Below, piece by piece: positions 25,150 to 33,067 of a stretch of DNA of 64,000 nucleotides. The stretch is from NCBI RefSeq assembly GCF_003369795.1, contig NZ_CP026730.1, forward strand, positions 6,377,001-6,441,000, read 5' to 3'. The DNA is from Streptomyces sp. CB09001 (GTDB taxonomy: Bacteria; Actinomycetota; Actinomycetes; Streptomycetales; Streptomycetaceae). Position numbers and translations under genes: made by a program. The stretch's first letter is position 1. Each line of letters opens with the position of its first letter. The notes beneath the pieces were generated by a model. That model was not told where the DNA came from. It did not search any database and was given only the letters and a program-made list of their open reading frames with translations.

Positions 25150-26186
25150 CGCAGCAGCACCGGTCGACCACGAGCACCCCCGCCTCCGCCGAGGCCGCCG
25201 CCGAGGCCGCCGCACACCCGCCGCTCGCCGCACCCCGGCCGCCGGCCGAGCACCGGGTGTGGCCGCGGACCTTCCACGACCGGCTGACCGCACCGCTGCC
25301 CGGTCTGAAGGCCTTCGCCAGATTCGCCCGCGAGGGCGCGGTCAGACCCGGCCCGGCCGGACTCGCCGACATCCCCCGGCTGCCCTGCGCCCCCGGCCCG
25401 CTGCCCCGGGTGGACGCGCGCACCGTCGCCGTCACCTGGGCCGGACACGCCAGCTGGGTGGTGCGGATCGGCGGCCTCACCGTGCTCACGGACCCGGTCT
25501 GGTCCCGCCGGATCCTCGGCACCCCGCCCCGGGTCACCCCCGTCGGCGTCCCCTGGAGCGCCCTGCCGCGCGTCGACGCCGTCGTCATCAGCCACAACCA
25601 CTACGACCACCTGGACGCCCCCACCCTGCGCCGGCTCCCGCGCGACACACCCGTGCTGGTGCCCGCCGGTCTGGGCCGCTGGTTCCACCGCCGCCGCTTC
25701 ACCCGGGTCACCGAGCTGGACTGGTGGGAGGCGACCGAGCTGAACGGGGTCCGATTCGACTTCGTCCCGGCCCACCACTGGTCCAAGCGGACCCTCACCG
25801 ACACCTGCCGCACCCTGTGGGGCGGCTGGGTGCTCACCGACCCCGACGGCCGGCGCGTCTACTTCGCCGGCGACACGGGATACGGCCACTGGTTCGGCCG
25901 CATCGGCCGCCGCTACCCCGGCATCGACCTCGCCCTGCTGCCCATCGGCGCCTACGACCCCCGCTGGTGGCTCAGCGACGTGCACTGCGACCCGGAGGAG
26001 GCGGTACGGGCCGCCCAGGACGTCGGCGCGCGCCACATGGCGCCGATGCACTGGGGCACGTTCGTCCTGTCCGCGGAACCGGTACTGGAACCCCTCACCC
26101 GCGTACGCACCGCCTGGCAGCGGGCGGGCCTGCCCAGGGACCATCTGTGGGACCTGCCGATCGGCGCCTCCCGCGTGCTGGAGTGA
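25146..26186 (+). CDS. Metallo-beta-lactamase-fold hydrolase (NAPE-PLD/UlaG-like)
   Basis: 346 residues. The metal-binding HNHYDH motif is at 150-155, the second-site histidine is in FVPAHHWSKR, an aspartate in YFAGDTGYGHWF and the last histidine in MAPMHWGTF. This set matches the N-acyl-phosphatidylethanolamine phospholipase D-like/lactonase branch. An N-terminal extension of about 60 residues (VWPRTFHDRLTAPLPGLKAF) is also seen in that branch. It probably hydrolyses a phosphodiester or lactone. It overlaps the aminotransferase-like gene by four bases, and a GGGAG sits nine bases before the ATG. No signal peptide. Confidence 0.87.
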   Translation: MTQQHRSTTSTPASAEAAAEAAAHPPLAAPRPPAEHRVWPRTFHDRLTAPLPGLKAFARFAREGAVRPGPAGLADIPRLPCAPGPLPRVDARTVAVTWAGHASWVVRIGGLTVLTDPVWSRRILGTPPRVTPVGVPWSALPRVDAVVISHNHYDHLDAPTLRRLPRDTPVLVPAGLGRWFHRRRFTRVTELDWWEATELNGVRFDFVPAHHWSKRTLTDTCRTLWGGWVLTDPDGRRVYFAGDTGYGHWFGRIGRRYPGIDLALLPIGAYDPRWWLSDVHCDPEEAVRAAQDVGARHMAPMHWGTFVLSAEPVLEPLTRVRTAWQRAGLPRDHLWDLPIGASRVLE

Positions 26187-26261
26187 CGCTCCCCCGACCC
26201 CCGACCCCCGACCCCCGCCCCTTCCCCGGTCCCGCCCTCTTCCCCGCCGACCGCCGGAGGC

Positions 26262-26888
26262 CTACGCCTTCGCCGGGCCCCGGAACCGTCGCCACACCCC
26301 CGGCGCCACGCTGACCAGCACGGTCAGTGCGATCGCCGTGGCCACGCCCTCCCACGGCTTGTTGAACAGGGCGCCGCTGAGGATCCCGATCAGCTGGTAC
26401 GTCACCGCCCAGGCCAGGCAGGCCGGCAGGTTGCCCCGGGCGAAGCGGCGCAGCGGCCACTCGGCCAGGAGGCAGGCCAGCATCACCGGTATCCGGCCCG
26501 CCGGCACCAGCCGGGAGAGCACCAGCACCGCCACGTCGTGCTCGGCGAGCTTGTCCTGCGCCTGCTCCAGCCGGTCCTCCGGCGCCCGGGACCGGATCGC
26601 CTCCAGCCAGCGCGAGCCGTTCTTCGAGCCCACTCCGCGCCGGCCCAGCCAGTACAGCGCCAGGTCCCCGCAGAACGCGGCCAGCGACGCCGTCGCGAAC
26701 ACCATCAGCATGGCGAACGGCAGCGTCTGGTGCATCGCCACCACCGCCGCCGAACTCACCAGCGCCCCCGTCGGCACCACCGGCACCAGCGCCCCGATCA
26801 GGACCAGCAGGAACAGCGACGGGTAGCCGAGCGCCTGCTGGGTCGGCTCCGTCGGTATGTCCAGCGTCGCGGCCGCCAGCCAGCTCAC
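26262..26888 (-). CDS. DedA-family (SNARE-associated/VTT domain) membrane protein
   Basis: 208 residues with four or five hydrophobic segments. The VTT/DedA pattern is present: an N-terminal re-entrant stretch (LFLLVLIGALVPVVPTGALV), a central CGDLALYWLGRRGV and the basic-Arg/Pro motif LSRLVPAGRIPVMLACLLA before the last helices. DedA proteins transport undecaprenyl phosphate or other lipids across the membrane. The GTG start overlaps the stop of the metallo-hydrolase gene upstream on the same strand (GTGA), making a two-gene operon. Confidence 0.88.
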   Translation of the reverse strand: MSWLAAATLDIPTEPTQQALGYPSLFLLVLIGALVPVVPTGALVSSAAVVAMHQTLPFAMLMVFATASLAAFCGDLALYWLGRRGVGSKNGSRWLEAIRSRAPEDRLEQAQDKLAEHDVAVLVLSRLVPAGRIPVMLACLLAEWPLRRFARGNLPACLAWAVTYQLIGILSGALFNKPWEGVATAIALTVLVSVAPGVWRRFRGPAKA

Positions 26889-27658
26889 CGCGCGACCTCC
26901 ACCCGCACACTCTCGCCGTGCCCCAACCGGTGCACCGCCACGCCCGGCGCGCGCAGCGCCGACAGGCGCACGAACTCCTCGCCCGGCGTGTGGAACTCGT
27001 GGGGGCGCACGGCGTCCATCCCGATCGGCCAGTACGTGCCGTAGTGCACCGGCACCGCCGTGCGCGGCGCCAGCCGGGCCAGCGCCTCGGCCGCCCGCCC
27101 CGCGTCCAGGTGCTCCGCACCCAGGTAGGGGCCCCAGCCGCCCACCGGCAGCAGCGCCACGTCGACCGGACCGACCACCTCCTCCATGCCGTCGAACAGA
27201 CCGGTGTCCCCGGCGAAGTACGTCCGGCCCTCGCCCTCGACGACGTACCCGAGCGCGGGGGCGCGGTGCCGTCCGACCGGCAGCCGCCGCCCGTCGTGAC
27301 GCGCGGGGACCGCCCGTATGAGCAGGTCACCGACGGTCGTCTCGTCACCCGGCGCCACCTCGGTCAGCTCCAGGTGCCCGAGCCGGCGCAGCCCCGGCAC
27401 CGCCCGTCGTGCGCCCCGGGGCACGAGCAGGCGCGTGCCCGGCGCGAGCCGCGCGAGCGACGGCACATGCAGGTGGTCGGCGTGCAGATGGGACACCAGC
27501 GCCACATCCGCGCGCCACGCTTCGGGCGGCGGCACCGCGCCCCGCCTGCGGCGCAGATGGGCCAGCCGGCGGACGAACAGGGGATCGGTGAGCACGCGGA
27601 TGCCCGAATCCTCGACCGTGCAGGTGGCGTGACCCCACCACGTGAGCTCCACCGGCAC
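26885..27658 (-). CDS. Metallo-beta-lactamase-fold hydrolase (UlaG-like)
   Basis: 257 residues. The HLHADH metal-binding motif is at 57-62, with the usual VPARHDGR, YFAGDTGLFDG and VPVHYGTYWPIG segments. It is a smaller cousin of the protein at 25146 and lacks the N-terminal extension. The GTG at 27658 is chosen because a perfect GGAGG is seven bases upstream and the fold begins right away (VELTWWGHATCTVED); the open frame continues another 64 codons upstream but would overlap the divergent gene. It is coupled to the DedA gene. Substrate unknown. Confidence 0.87.
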   Translation of the reverse strand: MPVELTWWGHATCTVEDSGIRVLTDPLFVRRLAHLRRRRGAVPPPEAWRADVALVSHLHADHLHVPSLARLAPGTRLLVPRGARRAVPGLRRLGHLELTEVAPGDETTVGDLLIRAVPARHDGRRLPVGRHRAPALGYVVEGEGRTYFAGDTGLFDGMEEVVGPVDVALLPVGGWGPYLGAEHLDAGRAAEALARLAPRTAVPVHYGTYWPIGMDAVRPHEFHTPGEEFVRLSALRAPGVAVHRLGHGESVRVEVAR

Positions 27659-27752
27659 CCCTTTGCCTCCTTCGCGCGACTCCCCGAAGCCTACGTCCAG
27701 GAGTAGGGTCGGCGGCGAAAACGGGAGGTGACGGGAGGTGAGGGGGGACACC

Positions 27753-28154
27753 ATGGGGCCGGTGCGGGTGACGGCGATCGCGAGCCTGACGCCACTGGAG
27801 CAGCTGGACGACGACCCCTTCCTGGTCGACTCCCGCAGCCAGCACGCCATGTGCGCCCGCTGGGCCGCGGAGCACGGCTACGTCGTCGCCAGACAGCTGT
27901 TGGTGCGGGGTCTGCGGCCCGACCACGACGCCCTGTGGGACGGAGTGCGCCCCGGGCACGACCTGTTCGTGGCGCCCAGCCGCCGGGTGCTGGAGAGCGC
28001 GCTGTCCTCCGTCGACGACTTCAGCGCGGAGTGCGCGCGGCGCGGCGTCCGCGTCGAGACCGTCGGTCACGCGGAACCGTCCTACGACGCCCGGATGAAG
28101 GCGTGTGTGCACCGCCGGCTGTCGATGCCGACGGCCGGGTACGACGGCCGCTGA
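27753..28154 (+). CDS. Hypothetical protein (133 aa)
   Basis: 133 residues, soluble, with a mixed alpha/beta look: VRVTAIASLTPLEQL, ARWAAEHGYVVARQLLVRG, LWDGVRPGHDLFVAPSRRVL, FSAECARRGVRVETVGHAEPS. The pattern superficially resembles the N-terminal catalytic domain of serine recombinases, but the serine motif is missing, so I give no function. The ATG at 27753 and an in-frame GTG at 27738 both have nearby GGAGG sequences. The gene is divergent from the metallo-hydrolase gene. Confidence 0.75.
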   Translation: MGPVRVTAIASLTPLEQLDDDPFLVDSRSQHAMCARWAAEHGYVVARQLLVRGLRPDHDALWDGVRPGHDLFVAPSRRVLESALSSVDDFSAECARRGVRVETVGHAEPSYDARMKACVHRRLSMPTAGYDGR

Positions 28155-28270
28155 CCGGCAGCGCGGGGTGTGAAGCGGACCCGGGGGGACAAACGGGCAC
28201 TCCGGGGCGTTGTGGCAGGGTGGGGAAGGCCCGCACGGACGACGGGCCGGGGACGTGAGGTGTGCGGGAC

Positions 28271-30415
28271 GTGAGTGGAGGCCGTTGGCGCCGGGTCGCC
28301 AGTCAGGTCGGGCGGAGTGTCACGGTGTGGGCCGTGTCCACGCTCACCATGCTCGTGCTCGCCGGGATCCTGCCGGACTTCCGGCTCCAGTCGCCCGACG
28401 GGGACAGCGCGACCGACATCGCCATGACCGCCGCGGTCGGCGCCGGTGCCTTCGGCCTGCTCTCCGCCCTGGTCTGGCCGCTCATGGTCCGCCTGCTGCT
28501 CCTGGTGCCGGCGCTCGTCCTCGGCCTGCTGGTCTTCTTCCTCAACGGCGGGCTACTGCTCCTCGCGATCGACGTGAACCCGGCCGGACGCGGCGGCGTC
28601 GCCCCCGAGACGGCGGTCGTGGTGGCCGCCGTCATGTCCGCCGTCGCCTCCGCCACCGGCGGCGCCCTGGCCGTGCGCGACGACGACGCCTACCGGCGCC
28701 GCCTCTACCGCCTCGCCGACCGCCGCCGCAGATCGGGACCGCCCTGCCCGGCCGGTCCCGGCACCGTCTTCCTGCAACTGGACGGCGTCGGCCACGACGT
28801 CCTGCTCGGTGCCGTCGACCGCGGCGCCATGCCCACCGTCGCCCGCTGGCTCGGCCGCGACGGCGCCTCGGCGACCCACCGGCTCGCCGAGTGGCGCACC
28901 GACTGGTCCAGCCAGACCGGCGCCAGCCAGCTCGGCATCCTGCACGGCAGCAACCACGACATCCCCGCGTTCCGCTGGTACGAGAAGGACAGCGGCGAGG
29001 TCATGGTCTGCAACCGCCCGACCAGCGCCGCCGAACTCCAGTACCGCGCCGTGCGGCGCACCGGCGACGGCGGACTGCTCAGCCTCGACGGCGCCAGCCG
29101 CGGCAACCTGTTCGGCGGCGGCGCCGACGAACAGGCCCTCGTGCTGTCCATAGCCACCCGCCGCCGCAGCCGCGAGACCCGCTCCAGATCCGGCTACTTC
29201 GCCTACTTCTCCGACCCGGCCAACGCCGTGCGCACCGCGATGTCCTTCGTCGCCGAGGTGTGCCGGGAGATCGGCCAGTCCACCCGCGCCCGCGTCCACA
29301 AGGTCCGCCCGCGCGTCTCCCGCGGCGGCCTCTACCCCTTCGTGCGCGCCTTCGCGACCGTCGTCGAACGTGACGTCGTCGTCGCCGCCGTGATGGGCGA
29401 CATGCTCGCGGGCCGTACCGCCGTCTACGCCGACCTGGTGGCCTACGACGAGGTCGCCCACCACTCCGGGCCGGGCAGCCGGGACGCCGCCAAGGTCCTC
29501 GGCCGGCTGGACCGGGCCCTCGCCCTGATCGAGAACGTCGCCGAGCACGCCCCGCGCCCCTACCGGATCGTGCTCCTGTCCGACCACGGCCAGAGCCCCG
29601 GCGAGACCTTCCGCGCCCGCTACGGCCTGACCCTCGCCGACCTGGTGCGGGCCGGCTGCGGGCTGCCCGTGCCGCGCAGCGCCCGGCGCACCCGCAGCGG
29701 CGCCGAGGCACGCAACACCGTACGGGCGGCCCTGCACCGCCCCGTCGAGGAGGGCGCCGAGCAGCAGCGGCCCGCCGACACCCCCACCGGGCGCCGCTCC
29801 GAGCCGATCGTGCTGGCCTCCGGCAACCTCGGCCTGGTCTCCTTCCCGGATGTGCCGCACCGGATGACCCGCGAGGAGATCGACGCCCGCCACCCCGCCC
29901 TGCTGCCGACCCTCGCCAACCACCCCGGCATCGGCTTCCTGCTGGTGCGCAGCGAGGAACACGGCGGTGTCGTGCTCGGCGCGCGCGGCGCCGAGGTGTC
30001 CCTGGACCGGCTCGACCAGGACCCCGGGCCGCTCGCCCCCTTCGGTCCCGGCGCCGCCGACGCCGTCCGCCGCACGCACTCCTTCCCGCACACCGCCGAC
30101 ATCATGGTCAACTCCTTCCACGAGCCGGCCGACGGCGAGGTCCTCGCCTTCGAGGAGCAGATCGGCTCGCACGGCGGACTGGGCGGCGCCCAGTCGCGCG
30201 CCTTCCTGCTGTCGCCGGTCGTCCTGTCCGCACCGGTCGCCGAGGACGCGGAGATCGTCGGCGCCGAACACGTCCACCGGGTACTGCGCCGCTGGCTGCG
30301 CGAGTCGAACGGTCCGCAGGTGCCCGTGGACTCGGTGGACGATTCACGGCCGGACATCGCGGGCGGCGCACCTTTTCCCGTCGCAGAGGGGTTCGTACGG
30401 GACAAAAGCGCCTGA
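28271..30415 (+). CDS. Membrane-anchored phosphodiesterase/alkaline phosphatase-superfamily protein
   Basis: About 714 residues. Three or four N-terminal membrane helices (about residues 15-130, including MTAAVGAGAFGLLSALVWPL and LLLLVPALVLGLLVFFLNGG) hold an outer catalytic domain of the type I phosphodiesterase/alkaline phosphatase fold. It contains FLQLDGVGHDV (metal-binding Asp), the nucleophile region WSSQTGASQLGILHG, AYDEVAHHSG and LLSDHGQSPG, which supply metal ligands. It probably hydrolyses phosphodiester or phosphate groups on envelope molecules. The GTG at 28271 has GAGG ten bases upstream; an in-frame GTG at 28262 is an alternative. The C-terminal 50 residues look disordered. Confidence 0.83.
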   Translation: MSGGRWRRVASQVGRSVTVWAVSTLTMLVLAGILPDFRLQSPDGDSATDIAMTAAVGAGAFGLLSALVWPLMVRLLLLVPALVLGLLVFFLNGGLLLLAIDVNPAGRGGVAPETAVVVAAVMSAVASATGGALAVRDDDAYRRRLYRLADRRRRSGPPCPAGPGTVFLQLDGVGHDVLLGAVDRGAMPTVARWLGRDGASATHRLAEWRTDWSSQTGASQLGILHGSNHDIPAFRWYEKDSGEVMVCNRPTSAAELQYRAVRRTGDGGLLSLDGASRGNLFGGGADEQALVLSIATRRRSRETRSRSGYFAYFSDPANAVRTAMSFVAEVCREIGQSTRARVHKVRPRVSRGGLYPFVRAFATVVERDVVVAAVMGDMLAGRTAVYADLVAYDEVAHHSGPGSRDAAKVLGRLDRALALIENVAEHAPRPYRIVLLSDHGQSPGETFRARYGLTLADLVRAGCGLPVPRSARRTRSGAEARNTVRAALHRPVEEGAEQQRPADTPTGRRSEPIVLASGNLGLVSFPDVPHRMTREEIDARHPALLPTLANHPGIGFLLVRSEEHGGVVLGARGAEVSLDRLDQDPGPLAPFGPGAADAVRRTHSFPHTADIMVNSFHEPADGEVLAFEEQIGSHGGLGGAQSRAFLLSPVVLSAPVAEDAEIVGAEHVHRVLRRWLRESNGPQVPVDSVDDSRPDIAGGAPFPVAEGFVRDKSA

Positions 30416-30496
30416 TTTGGAACGAGGCGGGACCGTGTCCGACCATGGGCGCGTCCGGCGATCCCGGGCCCCGTTCCACGAGAGGCGCACCACCCC

Positions 30497-31921
30497 ATGC
30501 ACGTCACCGGGACCGTTCCCCCACCGGCTCCGGAACCGCGGGAGACCCCCGCGGCCCCCGACCACACCGCTCCCGCCGACCCCACCCCCGGCAACGGCAG
30601 GCACGCCCGCCGCTTCGGGCTGCCCGTCGCCACCGCCCTGGTCATGGGCAACATCATCGGCGGCGGCATCTTCCTGCTCCCGGCCTCCGTCGCCCCCTTC
30701 GGCACCATCAGCCTGCTGGCCTTCGGCGTCCTGACCGTCGGCGCCATCGCGCTCGCGCTGGTCTTCGGCCGCCTCGCCGCCCGCGACCCGCGCACCGGCG
30801 GCCCCTACGTCTACGCCCGTGAGGCCTTCGGCGACTTCGCCGGGTTCCTCGCCGCCTGGGCGTACTGGATCACCACCTGGGTGTCCAACGCGGCGCTCGC
30901 CGTCGCCGCCGTCGGCTACCTCGACGTCCTGATCCCGGTGAACGACCACCGCTGGACCGCGTGCCTGGCCGCCCTCGTCATCCAGTGGCTGCCCGCGCTC
31001 GCCAACTTCGCCGGCGCCCGCTGGGTGGGTGCCGTCCAGCTGGTCTCCACCGTGCTGAAGTTCGCGCCGCTGCTGCTCGTCGCCGTCGGCGGACTGTTCT
31101 TCTTCGACCCGGACAACCTCGGCCCGTTCAACGCGAGCGGCTCCAGCGGTATCGGCGCGGTCTCCGCCGCCGCCGCGATCCTGCTCTTCTCCTACCTCGG
31201 CGTGGAGTCCGCCGCCGTCAGCGCCGGCGAGGTCGAGGACCCCCGCCGCACGGTCGGCCGGGCCACCGTCATCGGCACCGCGGGCGCCGCCCTGGTCTAC
31301 CTCCTCGGCACCCTCTCGGTCTTCGGCACCGTCGCCCACGACCGCCTGGTCACCTCGGACGCCCCTTTCTCGGACGCCGTGAACGCCATGTTCGGCGGCG
31401 CCTGGGGCGGGTGGGCCGTCGCGCTGGCCGCCCTGGTCTCGATGACCGGCTGCCTCAACGGCTGGACCCTGCTCAGCGCCCAGACCCCGTACGCGGCGGC
31501 CAGGGACGGACTCTTCCCGGCCGCGTTCGCGCGCAGGCGGCGCGGGGTGCCCACCGTGGGCGTCGGCGTCACCGTCGTCCTCGCCTCCCTGCTCACCGTC
31601 TACAACTACACGTCCGGCTCGGCGAAGGTCTTCGAGGTCCTGGTGCTCGTCACCACCTTCACCGCCACCGTGCCCTACCTGCTGGCCACCGCCGCCCAGC
31701 TCTTCCACCTGGTCTCCGGACAGGGCGAGAAGGTCGACCGGGTGCGACTGGTGCGGGACGGCGTGGTCGCGTCGGTCGCGGCGGCCTTCTCCCTGTGGCT
31801 GGTCGCGGGCGCCGGCTACGCGGCGGTCTACCAGGGCGTGCTGTTCCTCTTCGCGGGCGTGCTCGTGTACGCGGTGCTGGCGGCCCGCAGGCGGCGTGCG
31901 GAGGGCCCCGCCGCACCGTAA
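30497..31921 (+). CDS. APC-family amino acid permease/antiporter
   Basis: 474 residues with about 12 membrane helices. The first carries the substrate-binding GNIIGGGIFLLPAS motif of the arginine/agmatine and ornithine/putrescine antiporter branch (AdiC/PotE). FSYLGVESAAVSAGEVEDP in the sixth helix is the usual partner motif, and WTLLSAQTPYAAARDGLFP follows. A 35-residue Pro-rich cytoplasmic start precedes the first helix. It lies alone between the phosphodiesterase and the MoxR gene. Transports an amino acid or amine; the substrate is not clear. Confidence 0.9.
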   Translation: MHVTGTVPPPAPEPRETPAAPDHTAPADPTPGNGRHARRFGLPVATALVMGNIIGGGIFLLPASVAPFGTISLLAFGVLTVGAIALALVFGRLAARDPRTGGPYVYAREAFGDFAGFLAAWAYWITTWVSNAALAVAAVGYLDVLIPVNDHRWTACLAALVIQWLPALANFAGARWVGAVQLVSTVLKFAPLLLVAVGGLFFFDPDNLGPFNASGSSGIGAVSAAAAILLFSYLGVESAAVSAGEVEDPRRTVGRATVIGTAGAALVYLLGTLSVFGTVAHDRLVTSDAPFSDAVNAMFGGAWGGWAVALAALVSMTGCLNGWTLLSAQTPYAAARDGLFPAAFARRRRGVPTVGVGVTVVLASLLTVYNYTSGSAKVFEVLVLVTTFTATVPYLLATAAQLFHLVSGQGEKVDRVRLVRDGVVASVAAAFSLWLVAGAGYAAVYQGVLFLFAGVLVYAVLAARRRRAEGPAAP

Positions 31922-32005
31922 TTCGGCTGCGCGGGGGCACAGGGGGCAAGCACACTGGGCCGGTCACCTCCCGACCCGACCCGACCCTCCCCGAGGAGCC
32001 CCTGC

Positions 32006-33067
32006 GTGCAGGCAGCCGTCACCGTCACTCCCGCCCGCCTCCCGGAACTGCTGCTCGGCCTCGCCACCGTGCGGCCGGTCTTCCTGTGGGGCGCACCCGG
32101 CATCGGCAAGTCCTCCCTGGTGAGGAACTTCGCCGACTCGCTGGGCCTGGAGTGCGTGAGCCTGCTCGGCACCCAGCTCGCGCCGGAGGACCTGATCGGC
32201 GTCCCGCAGATCCGGGACGGCCGCTCGGTGTTCTGCCCGCCGGAGTCCATCGCCCGCGACGAGCCGTACTGCCTCTTCCTGGACGAGCTGAACGCGGCCA
32301 CCCCGGACGTGCAGAAGGCGTTCTACTCCCTGATCCTCGACCGCCGCATCGGGAACTACGAACTCCCCAAGGGCTCCATCGTCATCGGCGCCGGAAACCG
32401 CGCCACCGACAACGCGCTGGCCCGCCCCATCGCCTCCGCGCTGGTCAACCGCCTCGCCCACGTCCACCTGGACGCCTCCGCCAAGGACTGGCTCGTCTGG
32501 GCCGGTGAGAACGGCATCCACCCGTGGATCACCGACCACCTCACCGACCGCCCCGACCACCTGTGGTCCAAGCCGCCCAAGACCGAGGAGCCGTTCTCCA
32601 CCCCGCGGTCCTGGCACATGCTCTCCGACGCCCTGCACTCCTTCGGCCAGGACCTCGACGAGGAGACCCTGAAGGTCCTCGCGCACGGCACCCTCACCCC
32701 GGCCCACGCGACCGCCTTCTGCGGCTACGTCAAGATCGTCCGCAGCCGCTTCGGCATCGAGGCGATCCTCAAGGGCGAGGCCCGCTGGCCCAGCGGCCTC
32801 CAGGACCGCGACCTGCTCTACTACCTCGCCGAGTCCTTCCGCGGCCGCCTGGTCAAGGAACTGCCCGCGAGCAAGGAGCACATGTCGGCGAACGGCCGCC
32901 AGACCGCCTACCGGGCCAAGTCGCTGCTCGTGCAGCTCGCCGAGATCTCCGTCGAGGTCGCCCAGAGCGTCATCGCCTCCGACGCCGACGGCAACCCGCT
33001 GCTGCCCGCCTGGTTCCTGGTCGAGGCCGCCCGCGACATGCCCCGGCTGGTCGAGGCCCGCCGATGA
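32006..33067 (+). CDS. MoxR-type AAA+ ATPase
   Basis: 353 residues. Walker A is GAPGIGKSS (29-37), Walker B LFLDELNAATPDVQ (from about 91), sensor 1 GAGNRATDN and an arginine-rich box (IASALVNRLAHVHL). Helix-bundle extensions follow, ending in VQLAEISVEVAQ and the tail DMPRLVEARR. MoxR ATPases act as metal-insertion or remodelling chaperones together with VWA proteins. The gene ends in an ATGA overlap with the metallopeptidase/VWA gene, so the two are made as a pair. GTG start. Confidence 0.92.
   Translation: MQAAVTVTPARLPELLLGLATVRPVFLWGAPGIGKSSLVRNFADSLGLECVSLLGTQLAPEDLIGVPQIRDGRSVFCPPESIARDEPYCLFLDELNAATPDVQKAFYSLILDRRIGNYELPKGSIVIGAGNRATDNALARPIASALVNRLAHVHLDASAKDWLVWAGENGIHPWITDHLTDRPDHLWSKPPKTEEPFSTPRSWHMLSDALHSFGQDLDEETLKVLAHGTLTPAHATAFCGYVKIVRSRFGIEAILKGEARWPSGLQDRDLLYYLAESFRGRLVKELPASKEHMSANGRQTAYRAKSLLVQLAEISVEVAQSVIASDADGNPLLPAWFLVEAARDMPRLVEARR

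Noticed and set aside
26196..26220. CCCCGA simple repeat as a regulatory site
   Set aside because: Three and a half copies of a seven-base unit after a stop codon, likely slippage; no dyad or promoter.
27753..28154. Serine recombinase N-terminal domain
   Set aside because: Only a loose resemblance; the catalytic serine motif and recombinase helices are missing.
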